DNA of 64,000 nt, taken from the NCBI GenBank assembly GCA_000383295.1, contig KB911066.1, positions 635,406 to 699,405 on the forward strand. The letters are read 5' to 3'. Source of the DNA: Faecalispora sporosphaeroides DSM 1294. GTDB taxonomy: Bacteria; Bacillota; Clostridia; Oscillospirales; Acutalibacteraceae. The position numbers and the translations under genes are program-made. Positions 43,399 through 53,183 of this stretch are shown piece by piece (position 1 is the stretch's first letter; every line of letters starts with the position of its first letter). The notes beneath the pieces are model-generated. The model saw only the letters and a program-made list of their open reading frames with translations. It was not told where the DNA came from and did not search any database.

Positions 43399-44767
43399 CC
43401 GAATCTATCAATTACTCGAGCAGGCAAAAAACAGCACTCAAAAGCAGCGCGAAGCCACCGTTTGCCGCGCGGAAAACGGCGAAGCGCTGGATTACTTGGA
43501 TATCGCGCTGCTGCTTGAAATCACCGAGCCGGAGCTTTTGGCGCGCATTTACCGGGTTGCCGGGAACATCAAGAAGAAAATCTACGGCAACCGCGTGGTG
43601 CTGTTCGCGCCGCTGTACGTTTCAAACCACTGCGTGAACAACTGCGTTTACTGCGGCTTTCAGCACTGCAACGAGATGCCGCGCCGCCGCCTGACCCGCG
43701 AGGAAATTCAGCAGGAGGTTCGCGCGCTGGAACGCATGGGCCACAAGCGTCTTGCTCTTGAGGCCGGAGAGGATCCCGTCAACTGCGATATTCAGTACAT
43801 TCTGAACGCGCTCGACGCCATCTACGACACGAAGCTCGACAACGGCAGCATCCGCCGCGTCAACGTCAATATTGCCGCCACCACGGTGGAGGAATACCGC
43901 ATGCTCCACGAAAAGGGCATCGGCACCTACATTTTGTTCCAGGAGACTTACCACAAACCTACTTATGAAGCTATGCACCCTCACTGTCGCAAGAGCAACT
44001 ACGACTACCACCTGACCGCGTTTGACCGCGCGATGGAGGCCGGGATTGAGGATGTGGGCGCAGGCGTGCTGTTCGGCCTGTACGACCCGAAGTTCGAGGT
44101 GCTCGGCCTGATGATGCACAACGCACACCTGGAGGAACGCTTCGGCGTGGGCTTCCACACGATCTCCATGCCGCGTCTCAAGCAGGCCGAGGGTATGAGC
44201 CTGAAGGATTTTCCGCATCTGGTGGACGACGAAACCTTTAAGCATCTGGTCGCCATCCTGCGGATCGCCGTGCCCTACACCGGCATTATCATGTCCACGC
44301 GCGAATCGGCCCAGATGCGCGACGAGGTGCTGCGTTACGGGGTATCGCAGATCAGCGCGGGCTCCAACACGGAAATCGGAGGATACCATCAGGAGGAGGA
44401 GGCCCCGCACGAGGCGATACCCGGGCAATTTCAGCTTTCAGATGAGCGCCGCCCGCTCGAGGTGATCAAGACCCTGATCGAAAACGGATACATTCCCAGC
44501 TACTGTACCGCCTGCTACCGGCAGGGCCGCACGGGCGACCGCTTTATGCAGCTGGCGAAAAGCGGAACCATCCAAAACACCTGCACCCCCAACGCGCTGA
44601 TGACGCTGCTGGAGTACATGCTCGATTACGGCGACCCCGAGCTGAGCGAAATGGGCGGGCATCTGCTGGAGAACGAGCTGAACAAGATCGAAAACCCGAA
44701 TGTGCAGAGAATTGTCCGCCGGAACATTGAGCGCATGCGCGCCGGGGAACGCGACCTGTTCCTGTAA
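43379..44767 (+). CDS. hydG: [FeFe]-hydrogenase maturation tyrosine lyase HydG
   Basis: A 462-residue radical SAM enzyme that cleaves tyrosine to supply CO and CN- ligands. The SAM cluster cysteines are C85, C89 and C92 (NHCVNNCVYCGF). The C-terminal second-cluster motif YCTACYRQGRTGDRFM with a downstream C in IQNTC separates it from ThiH. The operon ends with a strong terminator. The hydrogenase structural gene is not in the window. Confidence 0.97.
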   Translation: MMQLDHDRIYQLLEQAKNSTQKQREATVCRAENGEALDYLDIALLLEITEPELLARIYRVAGNIKKKIYGNRVVLFAPLYVSNHCVNNCVYCGFQHCNEMPRRRLTREEIQQEVRALERMGHKRLALEAGEDPVNCDIQYILNALDAIYDTKLDNGSIRRVNVNIAATTVEEYRMLHEKGIGTYILFQETYHKPTYEAMHPHCRKSNYDYHLTAFDRAMEAGIEDVGAGVLFGLYDPKFEVLGLMMHNAHLEERFGVGFHTISMPRLKQAEGMSLKDFPHLVDDETFKHLVAILRIAVPYTGIIMSTRESAQMRDEVLRYGVSQISAGSNTEIGGYHQEEEAPHEAIPGQFQLSDERRPLEVIKTLIENGYIPSYCTACYRQGRTGDRFMQLAKSGTIQNTCTPNALMTLLEYMLDYGDPELSEMGGHLLENELNKIENPNVQRIVRRNIERMRAGERDLFL

Positions 44768-44786
44768 AATGTTATCGTTCAATCAA

Positions 44787-44836
44787 ACAGAAAAAGGCGG
44801 TATCCTGCGAGCATTGCAGATACCGCCTTTTTCTGT
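44787..44836 (+). terminator. Terminator of the hyd operon
   Basis: A perfect 18-bp stem (44787-44804 with 44819-44836), A-rich on the left and T-rich on the right. Confidence 0.9.
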
Positions 44837-44953
44837 GAACCCGAATTGACAGAGGCTTTGTCCGATGATATTGTCTCCCGGCCGCTTTCGGTTGAATTTC
44901 CCGTCTGGGTCTGCTACAATGTCAGGAAAAGAAATAGGAATAGAGGCGATCTC

Positions 44954-45385
44954 ATGAACCGAGTCATTCGTAGGAATCAGATCAATCTGCCCTACAGCTT
45001 GCACGATGGGAAAGTGATTGGCTTTCAGGTGACAAACGACATCCTTCAAATGCAGCTGCAGAGCGGATTCATAGAAACCATCGAGCCCTTTGAACAGGTA
45101 ACCGGCTATATTGAGCTTGAGAAAATAGATTGGGATTCCAGCTATGTGTACCTGCTGGAATATCAGGAGGTTCCATGCGGGAACTGCGGCAGCTTTACCG
45201 GTGAAAAAATGGGGCTGCACGAATTCATCGATCAGTTTCACAACGCCGGGTTCGACATCATGGAGGAAACCTATGGCTACAATATGTCAAAATTCAGCGG
45301 ATACCTTTCAGCAAAAGGGTCTGTCAAAGAATGCATTATCGAGATATCCCATTTGGGTGATATGAGCTACATTGTGGAGAAATGA
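44954..45385 (+). CDS. Uncharacterised protein
   Basis: A 143-residue soluble acidic protein. The N-terminal pattern NLPYSLHDGKVIGFQVTNDI, then LQLQSGF-like strands, recalls small beta-rich proteins of unknown function that begin with an LHD motif. C71 and C74 (PCGNCGS) could bind metal. Start ATG 44954 follows AGAGGCGAT; the longer frame crosses the terminator and is rejected. No functional link to neighbours is visible. Confidence 0.7.
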   Translation: MNRVIRRNQINLPYSLHDGKVIGFQVTNDILQMQLQSGFIETIEPFEQVTGYIELEKIDWDSSYVYLLEYQEVPCGNCGSFTGEKMGLHEFIDQFHNAGFDIMEETYGYNMSKFSGYLSAKGSVKECIIEISHLGDMSYIVEK

Positions 45386-45564
45386 TTTTTGATTGCCGCA
45401 AGCTTCTCACCAGCGGCAATCGCGGCTCCGCATTTTTCTCCCAAATCTTTCAAAACATCAATACTAATTGTATATTTTAGAATAATATATTCTATAAGTA
45501 ATTCAAAAACCGGCCAGATTTCAATTTTGCTGTAAAATGGGAAATGAAAAGCCAATATTGTGGC

Positions 45565-46578
45565 TTATGAAAGCCCCTTTCTCTTTTTCACAGACTCGGT
45601 CAGCGCCGGCAGCACCTGAAACAGGTCGCCCACCACGCCGTAATCGGCCACTCCAAAAATGGGGGCGTCAGGGTCTTTATTGACGGCGACCACCACGTCG
45701 GAGCTGTTCATACCCACCAGATGCTGAATCGCACCTGAAATACCGGCCGCAATGTAAAGCTTTGGGCCTACGGTCTTCCCGCTTTGCCCTACCTGATGAG
45801 AGCGTGAAATCCAGCCGGAATCCACCGCCGCGCGGGATGCGCCGACCGTCGCGCCAAGCGCGTCCGCCAGCTCCCGAATCGTGCGGAATCCCTCGGGACC
45901 GCCTACGCCGCGCCCACCGGAAACAATGATCTCTGCTCCCTCCAAATCGACCAGCTCTTTGCTCAGTTCGCTGATCACGTCCAGCACCCTGGTGCGCAGG
46001 CGTTCCTCCGGAATGTGAATCTCTTCTCTGATCACCTCCGCGGAGCGGCTGCCGTCAGGCTCCTTCTTCTTAAAAACACCGGGGCGCACCGTGCCGATCT
46101 GCGGGCGGTGGTCGGGGCACAAAATGGTGGCCATCAGGTTTCCGCCAAAGGCCGGGCGGGTCCACGCCACATTGCCGCTTTGCTCATCGATATCCAGTCC
46201 GGTGCAGTCTGCCGTAAGGCCCGTTTTCAGGCGGCAGGACAAACGGGGGGCCAAGTCGCGCCCGTTGCCGGTCGCTCCGATCAGCAGCGTGGTAGGGCCA
46301 TATTTTTCCACCAGCGCATACAGCGTGTCGGTATACGCGTCGGTTGTGTACCGGGCAAATTCAGGGCCGTCCACCACAATGATTTGATCTGCCCCGTGCG
46401 CCTGTGCGGCCTTAACCGCCTCATCCACCCGGGAGCCGATTACAACGGCCACCAGTTTCCCCTGCTGTCCCTCCGCCAGGCGGCGGCCCGGATTCAGCAG
46501 CTCCAGCCCGACATTTTTCGCTCCGCCGTTCTGGTCGGTTTCGACCAATACCCACAAATCCTTTGTCTTTGCTTCCAT
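45565..46578 (-). CDS. etfA: Electron transfer flavoprotein subunit alpha
   Basis: A 337-residue FAD-binding subunit. The C-terminal FAD domain has VSGGRGVGGPEGF, GASRAAVDSGW, VGQSGKTV and LYIAAGISGAIQH. Start ATG 46578 follows AGGGAGGG. Without a ferredoxin-like N-terminal extension it is the short form. It forms an operon with etfB upstream (16-nt gap). The partner dehydrogenase is not encoded nearby. Confidence 0.96.
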   Translation of the reverse strand: MEAKTKDLWVLVETDQNGGAKNVGLELLNPGRRLAEGQQGKLVAVVIGSRVDEAVKAAQAHGADQIIVVDGPEFARYTTDAYTDTLYALVEKYGPTTLLIGATGNGRDLAPRLSCRLKTGLTADCTGLDIDEQSGNVAWTRPAFGGNLMATILCPDHRPQIGTVRPGVFKKKEPDGSRSAEVIREEIHIPEERLRTRVLDVISELSKELVDLEGAEIIVSGGRGVGGPEGFRTIRELADALGATVGASRAAVDSGWISRSHQVGQSGKTVGPKLYIAAGISGAIQHLVGMNSSDVVVAVNKDPDAPIFGVADYGVVGDLFQVLPALTESVKKRKGLS

Positions 46579-46594
46579 TGTTTTTCCCTCCCTC

Positions 46595-47395
46595 TTATAT
46601 CGCACAGGTTTCGCAGAGCGACTCAAACAGCTTTTTGCCGGCATCTGTCCCGCTTTCTTCCTGAATTCTGACCCCACCGGACTTCTGCGGCGCCGTATAG
46701 GTCTTTTTCACTTTTGTCGGCGAACCCTTCAGCCCCACGCGGCTGAGGTCGATCGTCAGATCCGCGGAGGTGAGAGTGGGAATCTCGGCCTTATTCGCGG
46801 CCAGTTTGGTTCGGACGGTGGGGTACCGCGGCTCATAGGGCAGCTTTGTCACCGTAATCACACACGGCATTTTAACCCCCAGCAGCTCAAAATCATCTTC
46901 CGCCTCGCGCTTGACTTTCGCGGTGTCGCCCTCAACGGAAAGCCCAACCGCACAGGTTACCTGCGGGTAGTCCAGGTGCTCCGCAATCTCGGGGCCCACC
47001 TGGGCCGTATCGCCGTCGATCGCCTGCTTGCCGCAGAAAATCAAATCGAATTTGCCCTCCAGCTCCTCCACCCGGACGATGGCGCGCGAGAGAATATAGC
47101 TGGTTGCCAGCGTATCGGAGCCGCCGAACGCGCGGTCGCTGATCAGATACGCTTTGTCCGCCCCCACTGCCAGACATTGCTTGAGCGCCGCCTTGGCCTG
47201 CTCCGGCCCCATAGACAGCACGACGATTCTGCTGCCCGGCACCGCATCCTTCAGCCGGGCCGCCATTTCCATTGCGTAAGAGTCGAACGGATTGACGATG
47301 CTGGGTACGCCCGAGCGGATCAGCGTATTTGTTTTCGGGTCGATGCGAATTTCCGCCGTATCGGGCACTTGCTTGACACACACTAACAGATTCAT
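46595..47395 (-). CDS. etfB: Electron transfer flavoprotein subunit beta
   Basis: A 266-residue subunit (MNLLVCVKQVPDT at the start, DLIFCGKQAIDGDTAQVGP for nucleotide binding, LPYEPRYPTVR at the C-terminal third). In clostridia EtfAB bifurcates electrons from NADH to ferredoxin and a CoA dehydrogenase, or shuttles electrons from acyl-CoA or lactate dehydrogenases. Start ATG 47395 follows AAAGGAGAG. Confidence 0.96.
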   Translation of the reverse strand: MNLLVCVKQVPDTAEIRIDPKTNTLIRSGVPSIVNPFDSYAMEMAARLKDAVPGSRIVVLSMGPEQAKAALKQCLAVGADKAYLISDRAFGGSDTLATSYILSRAIVRVEELEGKFDLIFCGKQAIDGDTAQVGPEIAEHLDYPQVTCAVGLSVEGDTAKVKREAEDDFELLGVKMPCVITVTKLPYEPRYPTVRTKLAANKAEIPTLTSADLTIDLSRVGLKGSPTKVKKTYTAPQKSGGVRIQEESGTDAGKKLFESLCETCAI

Positions 47396-47515
47396 TTTCG
47401 CTCTCCTTTTCCCACATAACTCCCCTTTGTGCCGGGGGCCAAGGCTCCGCTGCCGGAGCGCCGTGTTTTTCTGCGGAGCACCGCAAATAAGCGGCCGCAA
47501 GATTGCTGACCGTGC

Positions 47516-47565
47516 ATATTGGTGCTACCAATATTTATATTAACTATAATACAAAGATCTGTCAA
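47516..47565 (-). promoter_or_regulatory. etfBA promoter with downstream palindrome
   Basis: Minus strand TTGACA (47560-47565), 17 bp, TAATAT (47537-47542). A perfect palindrome ATATTGGT-GCT-ACCAATAT (47516-47534) follows two bases later, across +1. No gene is visible between 47566 and 47930. Confidence 0.75.
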
Positions 47566-47930
47566 TAATCGTTGTTTTATTGTCAAACTTCTATAAATAA
47601 ATAACAATATTTCATTTGAGTAATTTTCTTATGGCAATTTAGAAGCACAAACCGCTGATGTAACTGATGCTTTTCACGCACTGGTATAACCAACAGCCGC
47701 CCCCGGCCATTGCAGCGCCTGATACGGCCTGATTTTTCAAGAGAATTCCATTTGCTTTATAGGCTGTTTGATTTTATCTTTCCTTCTGTTTTCGCCGGTT
47801 CTGCTTTTCAATACAGATTACAACACACGTTGAACAGGGTATTAAAAAGCTTTTGTGAGCGTTTTTTTCAGATTTCTACCAACCAGACACTTTTCCGATT
47901 CGCCGGCACAGCCGGTGGTTGTTCTACAGA

Positions 47931-47971
47931 AAAAGGGAAAGGAACTGTATCCAACAGTTCCTTTCCCTTTT
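47931..47971 (-). terminator. Terminator of the Rrf2 gene
   Basis: A perfect 18-bp stem AAAAGGGAAAGGAACTGT/ACAGTTCCTTTCCCTTTT with a 5-nt loop. The minus strand continues with a T run. Confidence 0.85.
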
Positions 47972-48027
47972 CTATATGGCAGCGCCGGTAAAACGAAGCC
48001 ATAATCATTTTATTTTTCCCGTCTGTC

Positions 48028-48498
48028 TCAGGGCAATTGCTTATCCACTCCGGGGCAGCCCTCCGCTTCCCCTTTCTCTTGTTCCTTCACGGAACGGCAG
48101 ACCGCTCCGCACGGCTCCACCTGAGAAAAGGTGTAGGAATCCAGCTGCCTGCGCACCGATTCCGAAATTTCGGCATAGATGCGGTGATACCGGCAAGCCT
48201 GATGCGTACAGGCATATTCATCCTGCTGGCACCGGCTGATCATGTACGGGCCTTCCACCGATTCAATCACCTCGCGCAGGGTGATTCGGCTGCCGGGGCG
48301 GGCCAATGTATAGCCGCCGTGCGCCCCTTTGTAGGACTGCACAATTCCGTCGGAAACCAGCTTGCGCAGAATCTTGAGCGCAAACCGCGGCGGAACACAG
48401 GTTCCCTCAGAAATGCTGCGCGCATCTGCCTTTTGATTGGATGCCGCCAGAAAATCCACAATTCTGACCGCATAGTCCGTTTCTAATGTCATGTGCAT
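48028..48498 (-). CDS. Rrf2-family regulator with candidate Fe-S ligands
   Basis: A 156-residue winged-helix protein (MTLETDYAVRIVDFLA, PPRFALKILRKL, GIVQSYKGAHGGYTLARP). C90, C97 and C102 have nearly the IscR spacing for a redox-sensing iron-sulfur cluster, and two further cysteines lie near the C-terminus (PCGAVC). It is likely a redox or iron-sulfur sensor; targets are unknown and no isc/suf genes are nearby. ATG 48498 follows AAGGAG. Confidence 0.87.
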   Translation of the reverse strand: MHMTLETDYAVRIVDFLAASNQKADARSISEGTCVPPRFALKILRKLVSDGIVQSYKGAHGGYTLARPGSRITLREVIESVEGPYMISRCQQDEYACTHQACRYHRIYAEISESVRRQLDSYTFSQVEPCGAVCRSVKEQEKGEAEGCPGVDKQLP

Positions 48499-48514
48499 GA
48501 CGAGGCTCCTTCCA

Positions 48515-49603
48515 TTAATCCAGGAAGTCCTTCAGCTTTTTGCTGCGGCTGGGGTGACGGAGCTTGCGCAGCGCCTTTGCCTCAATCTGGCGAATGCGTT
48601 CGCGGGTAACGTTGAACTCCTTGCCCACTTCCTCCAGTGTGCGGGAACGGCCATCCTCCAGGCCAAAACGCAGGCGAAGCACCTTTTCTTCCCTGGGGGT
48701 GAGGGTGTCGAGCACCTCGCCAAGCTGCTCGCGCAGCAGCGTGTGGGAGGCGGCATCCGCCGGGGCGGGCGCTTCGTCGTCGGGGATAAAGTCGCCGAGG
48801 TGGCTGTCCTCCTCCTCGCCGATCGGGGTTTCGAGCGAAACCGGCTCCTGCGCAACCCGCATGATCTCGCGAACCTTATCGACCGGCATATCCAGCTCCA
48901 GAGACACCTCGTCCGCCGTCGGCTCGTGGCCGTTCGTGTGCAGAAGCTGGCTCGATACCTTCTTTACTTTATTGATCGTTTCCACCATGTGCACGGGGAT
49001 GCGGATGGTTCTTGCCTGGTCGGCGATTGCCCGGGTAATGGCCTGGCGAATCCACCACGTGGCATAGGTAGAAAATTTAAAGCCCTTGGTGTAGTCGAAC
49101 TTTTCCACCGCCTTAATCAGGCCGAGGTTCCCCTCCTGAATCAGGTCGAGAAACTGCATTCCGCGGCCAAGGTAGCGCTTGGCTATGCTGACGACCAGAC
49201 GGAGGTTCGCCTCGGAAAGGCGCTTCTTTGCGGCTTCGTCTCCGTTTGAAATGCGGATGGCCAGATCGATCTCCTCTTCGGGGGTAAGCAGCGGAACACG
49301 GCCAATCTCTTTGAGGTATACCTTAACGGGGTCGTCAATGGCAATTCCTTCAGTGGTCAGGGCCGCCTCCACATCCTCGCCTTCACCGGCGGGAATGTCG
49401 AGCCCCTCGAGCGGGATATTGGCAAAATCCTCTATGATCTCAACGCCCTGGCTCTCGAGTGTATCATAAAACTTTTCAATCTGCTCCGGCTCAAAATCCA
49501 GCTCGCCGAGAGCGTCCAGAATTTCTTTCGTCGAAAGCTGTCCTTTGCTTTTCCCCAGTTCGATCAGATCTCTGATGACTGTCTTCTTATCAGGCATTTC
49601 CAT
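48515..49603 (-). CDS. rpoD: RNA polymerase primary sigma factor
   Basis: A 362-residue SigA. Region 1.2 [19 protein letters not shown], region 2 with [19 protein letters not shown] and [15 protein letters not shown], region 3, and region 4 with [23 protein letters not shown]. It lies directly downstream of dnaG, the conserved macromolecular-synthesis order. The consensus promoters throughout the window match its specificity. Confidence 0.98.
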   Translation of the reverse strand: MEMPDKKTVIRDLIELGKSKGQLSTKEILDALGELDFEPEQIEKFYDTLESQGVEIIEDFANIPLEGLDIPAGEGEDVEAALTTEGIAIDDPVKVYLKEIGRVPLLTPEEEIDLAIRISNGDEAAKKRLSEANLRLVVSIAKRYLGRGMQFLDLIQEGNLGLIKAVEKFDYTKGFKFSTYATWWIRQAITRAIADQARTIRIPVHMVETINKVKKVSSQLLHTNGHEPTADEVSLELDMPVDKVREIMRVAQEPVSLETPIGEEEDSHLGDFIPDDEAPAPADAASHTLLREQLGEVLDTLTPREEKVLRLRFGLEDGRSRTLEEVGKEFNVTRERIRQIEAKALRKLRHPSRSKKLKDFLD

Positions 49604-49615
49604 TGGTAGTTCCCC

Positions 49616-51382
49616 CTATTTTTTCTGCTCCCTTAGTCTTTGCAGATAGTCCCGAATGTCCTGCGGGGCCGCGGCGGCTGCGTCCTGCGGCTCCAGCTTT
49701 GCATTTTCCTGTAAAATCACATTCCGGTACTCCTTTGCGTCCTGAGCAGTCACATTGACCTGATGGTAATCTGCCAGCATTTTCGCAACGGAAGAAATCT
49801 CTTCCACAGAGAATTCCCCCGCAAGGTCTGTAAGGCCGCATGCCTTGCCATCCTTAATCTTCCCCAGAATGACCGTATATAATCGACGATTGAATGCAGT
49901 GACGAAATTTTCGGGCGGCAGAGCCGCTTCCAGCGCCTTTGCCGCGTCCGGATGCTGCATCAGGTAGACGATGAGCGCTTCCTCCGCATTGGCCGCGCGC
50001 AAATGCCGGCTTTTTTCCGGATTCACGGTGTCGCGGATTCCCGCCGTCTGCTGCTGAAACGCCCGGAACTCCCGCCGCTGCTGATCCTTTCGCCGCTTTT
50101 TCCTGTTTTTATCCACCTGCATCAAAATCGAGGATCGCTCGATCCCGATCTCTTCCGCCAGGCGGCCCGCGTAAATTTCCTGCTCCATGCGGCTGTCGAG
50201 CGTAGCGAGAAGCTCCGCCGCGCCGGTGAGGTACGCAACCTTTCCGTCAGCCGTTTGCAGGTTGTGCCCGGCCCGCAGCTTTTGCAGGCGGTACTCCACG
50301 TCGTTTCCGCTGCTTTCCATCAGCTGGCGGAAGCGCGCCGGCCCCTGCTCGCCGTAGGAGCGCATGAATTCGTCCGGGTCTTTCCCCGCGCTCAGGCTGA
50401 GCACCCGCACCGTAAGCCCCGCCTCCCGCAGCAGCGGAATCGCGCGGGAGCTGGCCTTCTGCCCGGCTTCGTCCGAATCGTAGCACAGAAAAACCTCGCC
50501 CGTGTAGCGCGCCAAAAGCCGCGCCTGCTCCGTTGTGAGCGCCGTGCCGAGCGTGGCGATGGCATTCGTAAACCCCGCCTGATGCAGCGCGATCACATCC
50601 ATGTAGCCCTCGGCCAGAATCAGGCCGTCCTTCGCGTTGTTCTTCGCGAAGTTCATCGCGAACAGCCCCGTGCTTTTATGGAAAACGAGCGTATCGGACG
50701 TGTTGAGGTATTTCGGCTTGTTGTCCCCCAGCGTGCGCCCGCCAAACGCGATCACATTCCCGCGCAGATCGATGATCGGGTACATCACGCGGGCGAAGAA
50801 ACGATCCATCACCCGACCGGTAGAGGCCCGAACCGCAACATTTGCCTGCAGCAGCTCCTCGGGCGTGTAGCCCTTGCCGCTGAGGAAATTGACCAGCGAA
50901 AAGCGCGAATCGGGCGCGTAGCCGAGCCCGAAATGACGGATGGTCTGCGGGGTCAAACCGCGGCCCAGCAGGTACTCCCGCCCCGGCGTGCCCTGCGCGC
51001 TCATCAGCTGCGTGTGGTAAAACCGCGCGGTTTCGCGGTTGATTTCGAGAATGCGTCCCCTGACTCTGGCAAGGCCCTGATCCGCATCGCTTTCCGGCAC
51101 GGAAATTCCGGCCCGCTGCGCCAAATGCCGAACGGCCTCCATATAATCCAGATTTTCAATCCGGCGGATAAACGTGATGACATCGCCGCCCGCGCCGCAC
51201 CCAAAACAGTAAAACGAACCGTTTTCGGGGTACACATGAAACGACGGCGTCTTTTCGCTGTGAAACGGACAGAGCCCGGAAAGGGTTCTGCCGCTGTGCC
51301 GCAGATTCACGTAGGATGAAACCACGTCGGCAATATCACTGCGGCTTTTCAGCTCCTGTAAAAAATCGTCCGGCAGCGCCAA
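49616..51382 (-). CDS. dnaG: DNA primase
   Basis: A 588-residue primase that makes Okazaki-fragment primers. The N-terminal CHC2 zinc finger (CPFHSEKTPSF, FYCFGCGAGGD) is followed by the catalytic core and Toprim domain (LILAEGYMDVIALHQAG, FLCYDSDEAGQKA), then the C-terminal DnaB-interaction domain. It is between dgt and rpoD. Confidence 0.98.
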   Translation of the reverse strand: MALPDDFLQELKSRSDIADVVSSYVNLRHSGRTLSGLCPFHSEKTPSFHVYPENGSFYCFGCGAGGDVITFIRRIENLDYMEAVRHLAQRAGISVPESDADQGLARVRGRILEINRETARFYHTQLMSAQGTPGREYLLGRGLTPQTIRHFGLGYAPDSRFSLVNFLSGKGYTPEELLQANVAVRASTGRVMDRFFARVMYPIIDLRGNVIAFGGRTLGDNKPKYLNTSDTLVFHKSTGLFAMNFAKNNAKDGLILAEGYMDVIALHQAGFTNAIATLGTALTTEQARLLARYTGEVFLCYDSDEAGQKASSRAIPLLREAGLTVRVLSLSAGKDPDEFMRSYGEQGPARFRQLMESSGNDVEYRLQKLRAGHNLQTADGKVAYLTGAAELLATLDSRMEQEIYAGRLAEEIGIERSSILMQVDKNRKKRRKDQQRREFRAFQQQTAGIRDTVNPEKSRHLRAANAEEALIVYLMQHPDAAKALEAALPPENFVTAFNRRLYTVILGKIKDGKACGLTDLAGEFSVEEISSVAKMLADYHQVNVTAQDAKEYRNVILQENAKLEPQDAAAAAPQDIRDYLQRLREQKK

Positions 51383-51407
51383 CGGATCCCCCTCCTATCT
51401 CCGGTGC

Positions 51408-52403
51408 TCAATGATCCCAGGATTTTGGGATGCTGATGTCCTGAAACAGCACCACGGCATACCGGTCGGTCATACCGGCAATAAAATCCGCGGCGGCCCG
51501 TTCGGTTCCCTCCCGCTCCGCTATTTCGCGCAGATCCGGCGGCAGATGCGCGGGATTCTTCGCGTACTCAAACAGCGTTTTGATCAGGAACGGAACCTTT
51601 TCCTCCTCCTTTTTGGCATAAGGATTCAAATAGACCTTTTGAAACATAAACTGGCGCAGCTCCAAAAACAGCGGGAAAATGTGCTCCTCCATGCGGATCT
51701 CCGCCCCGCCGCTCGCGCGGATCACGGATTTGACGAGCGTATCGATACGCACTGATCTTCGGGTGCCGAGCACACTTGTAATGTGCCCGGGGATATCCCG
51801 CTCGGACAAAACGCCCGCGCGCACTGCGTCGTCAATATCGTGATTGATGTAAGCGATCTTGTCCGCCAGGCGGACAATGCGCCCCTCCGGCGTTTGCGCC
51901 TGAGTGCCGCTGGTGTGGCACAGAATCCCGTCGCGCACCTCGTGGGTCAGGTTCAGGCCCCGGCCCTCGTTCTCGAGCTTCTCCACCACGCGCACGCTCT
52001 GCTCGTTATGCCGAAAGCCGTGCTCGCACAGCTCATTGAGCACCCGCTCGCCCGCGTGGCCGAACGGGGTATGTCCCAGATCGTGCCCAAGCGAGATCGC
52101 CTCGGTCAGATCTTCATTGAGCAGCAGGCCGCGCGCGATGGTCCGCGCAATTTGCGCAACCTCGAGCGTGTGGGTCAGCCGGGTGCGGTAATGGTCGCCT
52201 TCGGGCGACAAAAACACCTGCGTTTTGTGCTTTAACCGGCGGAACGCCTTGCAGTGGATAATGCGGTCGCGGTCACGCTGAAACGGTGTGCGCATCTCGC
52301 ATTCCTCTTCGGGCCGGTCGCGGCCCCGCGTTTTTTTCGACAATGTCGCATAAGGCGACAAAATTTGCTCTTCCAGCAGCTCGGTTCTCTCTCTTACGGT
52401 CAT
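51408..52403 (-). CDS. dgt: Deoxyguanosinetriphosphate triphosphohydrolase-like protein
   Basis: A 331-residue HD-superfamily dNTPase. It has RTRLTHTLEVAQIAR, H-D in SLGHDLGHTPFGHAGE, and D in ADKIAYINHDIDDA. It hydrolyses dGTP or other dNTPs to the nucleoside and tripolyphosphate. ATG 52403 is preceded by GGGTGAT; ATG 52427 is possible. It commonly precedes dnaG in clostridia. Confidence 0.93.
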   Translation of the reverse strand: MTVRERTELLEEQILSPYATLSKKTRGRDRPEEECEMRTPFQRDRDRIIHCKAFRRLKHKTQVFLSPEGDHYRTRLTHTLEVAQIARTIARGLLLNEDLTEAISLGHDLGHTPFGHAGERVLNELCEHGFRHNEQSVRVVEKLENEGRGLNLTHEVRDGILCHTSGTQAQTPEGRIVRLADKIAYINHDIDDAVRAGVLSERDIPGHITSVLGTRRSVRIDTLVKSVIRASGGAEIRMEEHIFPLFLELRQFMFQKVYLNPYAKKEEEKVPFLIKTLFEYAKNPAHLPPDLREIAEREGTERAAADFIAGMTDRYAVVLFQDISIPKSWDH

Positions 52404-52448
52404 AATTATCACCCGCAATCCTCTCATAAGGATATACGCAAAGAGGGC

Positions 52449-53081
52449 CTAAAACTCCTGCTTCCACTCAAAATATTTTTCTCCCGTCCGCTCCGCCTCC
52501 ACCGTTCCGCCGGTCGCATCCGCCAACCGTTTGCAAAACAGGGGTACGTCGTCCTGCGCCATGTGAAAGCGCAGCGTGACGATCTCGGTAAAATCCGAAG
52601 CATCCACCACACCGCCGCACTCCGGAATCAGCGCCGCCAGGATCCCGTACTGCGAGTAATCGCACGAAAGCCGGAGCAGCAGGCAAAGGCGCATGACGAT
52701 GGGCCTTGCCGCCTGAATGCCAAGCGAGGCCGCGTGGGAATACGCGCGCACAAGGCCGCCTGCCCCCAGCAGTACGCCGCCAAAATAACGGGTCACCACA
52801 ATGGCCGCGTCGACAATGCCGGACTTTTGCAGAACCTCCAGCACCGGCATTCCTGCCGTGCCCTGCGGCTCGCCGTCGTCGGAGTACCGGCGCAGCTGGC
52901 CGCCGCGCAGCGAATAGGCATACACGTTATGGGCAGCGTCCCAGTGTCTCTGGCGGATTTCGTTCAGGAAAGAAATCGCGTCCTCCTCGGTGGAAACCGG
53001 CCTTGCATAGCCGATAAACCGGGAACGACGCTCCGTAAATTCCGCACAGGCATTTTGACTGATGGTTTTGTATTCTGTCAT
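52449..53081 (-). CDS. YigZ/IMPACT-family protein
   Basis: A 210-residue UPF0029 protein. The N-terminal IMPACT domain has RSRFIGYARPVSTEEDA, WDAAHNVYAY, SDDGEPQGTAGMP, and VTRYFGGVLLGAGGLVRAY; the C-terminal DUF1949 follows. The family is linked to translation or stalled-ribosome responses; its function is unsettled. Confidence 0.93.
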   Translation of the reverse strand: MTEYKTISQNACAEFTERRSRFIGYARPVSTEEDAISFLNEIRQRHWDAAHNVYAYSLRGGQLRRYSDDGEPQGTAGMPVLEVLQKSGIVDAAIVVTRYFGGVLLGAGGLVRAYSHAASLGIQAARPIVMRLCLLLRLSCDYSQYGILAALIPECGGVVDASDFTEIVTLRFHMAQDDVPLFCKRLADATGGTVEAERTGEKYFEWKQEF

Positions 53082-53115
53082 AAGCCCGCCCCGCCCTTTT
53101 CACAGTAAGGATAAA

Positions 53116-53141
53116 AAGACGGGCGGCGCATCGCGCCGCCC
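53116..53141 (-). terminator. Terminator of rpmE
   Basis: GGGCGGCGC/GCGCCGCCC with a 3-nt loop; the minus strand then reads GTCTTTTT. Confidence 0.85.
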
Positions 53142-53183
53142 CCCATAATTCCAGCTAAAACTTCCGCAGATGCTTCAGGATGA

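Noticed and set aside
45367..45555. 62-codon minus-strand frame downstream of etfA
   Set aside because: No ribosome-binding site. The region is a hairpin (GATTGCCGC/GCGGCAATC) between two genes, and the translation looked protein-like only at its end.
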